A stretch of DNA of 6,022 bases from Opitutaceae bacterium (lineage in GTDB: Bacteria; Verrucomicrobiota; Verrucomicrobiia; Opitutales; Opitutaceae), in the NCBI GenBank assembly GCA_023265535.1, contig JAHFTI010000279.1, positions 1 to 6,022 on the forward strand. The letters are read 5' to 3'. Shown piece after piece: positions 4,469 through 6,022 of this stretch. The notes under the pieces are model-generated. The model worked only from the letters and a program-made list of their open reading frames with translations, was not told where the DNA came from and searched no databases. Position 1 is the first letter of the stretch. Every line of letters starts with the position of its first letter. The translations under genes and the position numbers were made by a program.

Positions 4469-4861
4469 TCAGACTCCGGGGACCTTGCCGCGCTTGAACT
4501 CCACCTCGATGGCGTCGATGGAGAGCTTGATCTCGTGCACGCAGATTCCCATCGAGGTGATGAAGCAGGCGAGGGAGGCCACGAAGATGCCCTGGCCCAG
4601 CTTGTCGAAGCCGTTCACGACGGCGCCCATGGAGAGCGCGGCGAGGATGATGGAGGCCAGGCCGGCGAGCTGCATCTGGCGGATGAGGTGCAGGCGGCGC
4701 CGGATGTTGATGAGCTGCACCTCCCAGTGAGGCTGCGGGGCGAGCATGTGTTCCTTCAGGATGTGCCGGGCCACGGCGGTCAGGCCGAGGAAGCGGTTGG
4801 TGTAGGCGAGGAACAGCAGCGAGATCGCAGGGAAGACGAGCGCCGGGATGGTGGGATTCAT
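4469..4861 (-). CDS. DUF2721-family integral membrane protein, 130 residues
   Basis: Three hydrophobic segments are visible: about residues 7-20 (ALVFPAISLLFLAY, slightly extended), 64-84 (QLAGLASIILAALSMGAVV) and 90-108 (GIFVASLACFITSMGICV). The family pattern of DUF2721 fits along the whole length: ISLLFLAYTNRFL near the start, a cytosolic-looking basic stretch with INIRRRLHLIRQMQLAG (51-67), and the end HEIKLSIDAIEVEF (109-122), which matches the SLxxSxxEIxxSxxAL-type family end. The molecular function of DUF2721 is not known; it is a common small inner-membrane protein in many phyla. It lies downstream of asnS on the same strand with an 82-base gap holding a strong hairpin, so it may have its own promoter or depend on read-through. 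Its 3' end faces that of GH105 with only 34 bases between and no clear terminator there. No Shine-Dalgarno sequence before ATG 4861. Confidence 0.88.
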   Translation of the reverse strand: MNPTIPALVFPAISLLFLAYTNRFLGLTAVARHILKEHMLAPQPHWEVQLINIRRRLHLIRQMQLAGLASIILAALSMGAVVNGFDKLGQGIFVASLACFITSMGICVHEIKLSIDAIEVEFKRGKVPGV

Positions 4862-4884
4862 GTAGTTAAAAGGTGGATACGCAA

Positions 4885-4914
4885 GACGCGGCGCCCTTGG
4901 CCGGGCGCCGCGTC
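4885..4914 (-). terminator. Strong hairpin after asnS, probable terminator with poor U-tract
   Basis: Arms 4885-4896 (GACGCGGCGCCC) and 4903-4914 (GGGCGCCGCGTC) form a perfect 12-bp GC-rich stem with a 6-base loop, the strongest structure in the window. It lies 29 bases beyond the asnS stop. Reading leftwards the stem is followed by TTGCGTATCC, a poor U-tract compared with the three other terminators here, and no T-run exists on the plus side. It may terminate only partly, letting some transcripts reach the DUF2721 gene, or serve as a 3'-end stabiliser. Confidence 0.6.
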
Positions 4915-4943
4915 GGTGCAGCCTGTCGGCGGCGGAGGCCCTC

Positions 4944-6022
<1,079 letters not shown>

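Overview
This 6 kb window is GC-rich bacterial chromosome, with no sign of phage, transposon, tRNA, rRNA or CRISPR. The genome looks like a member of Verrucomicrobiota, most plausibly Opitutales/Opitutaceae. That is an inference from the GC-rich codon use, a YebC that begins MGRQW, a LacI-type regulator with an NPLVSALM hinge, a GH105 pectin-side-chain hydrolase, a tiny lipoprotein with a WGRP...WEG..PGMG tail, and the near absence of Shine-Dalgarno sequences. No database search was possible.

Layout. 1-449 (-): 5' part of a LacI/GalR-family repressor, running off the left edge. 502-566: two hairpins, the second a rho-independent terminator, closing a minus-strand operon that reads from 1487 leftwards. 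That operon holds a membrane-anchored coiled-coil protein (1487-765) and, 13 bases later, a 57-residue lipoprotein (751-578). 1488-1624: divergent control region. 1625-2356 (+): yebC with its own terminator (2384-2416). 2417-2624: unusual non-coding stretch with a GGGGC tandem array, a two-stage hairpin flanked by direct repeats, and an AT-rich promoter-like island. 2625-2843 (+): an unrecognised 72-residue protein with a clean terminator (2870-2906). 3025-4434 (+): secreted GH105-family unsaturated glycosyl hydrolase. 4861-4469 (-): DUF2721 membrane protein, convergent with GH105. 4885-4914: strong 12-bp hairpin. 6022-4944 (-): asnS without its first ~100 residues.

How the genes relate. yebC (translation factor) and asnS (tRNA charging) are housekeeping genes. 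The GH105 enzyme fits a plant- or algal-polysaccharide-degrading lifestyle. The LacI-type regulator is the kind of protein that controls such genes, but it is 2.6 kb away with other transcription units between, so no link is shown. The coiled-coil protein and the lipoprotein look like a co-transcribed envelope pair.

The most interesting parts are non-coding or very small: the tandem hairpins with identical CCCUCCC loops after the lipoprotein gene, the dispersed split repeat (2481-2513 and 2992-3011) placed before two different genes, and the two small proteins.
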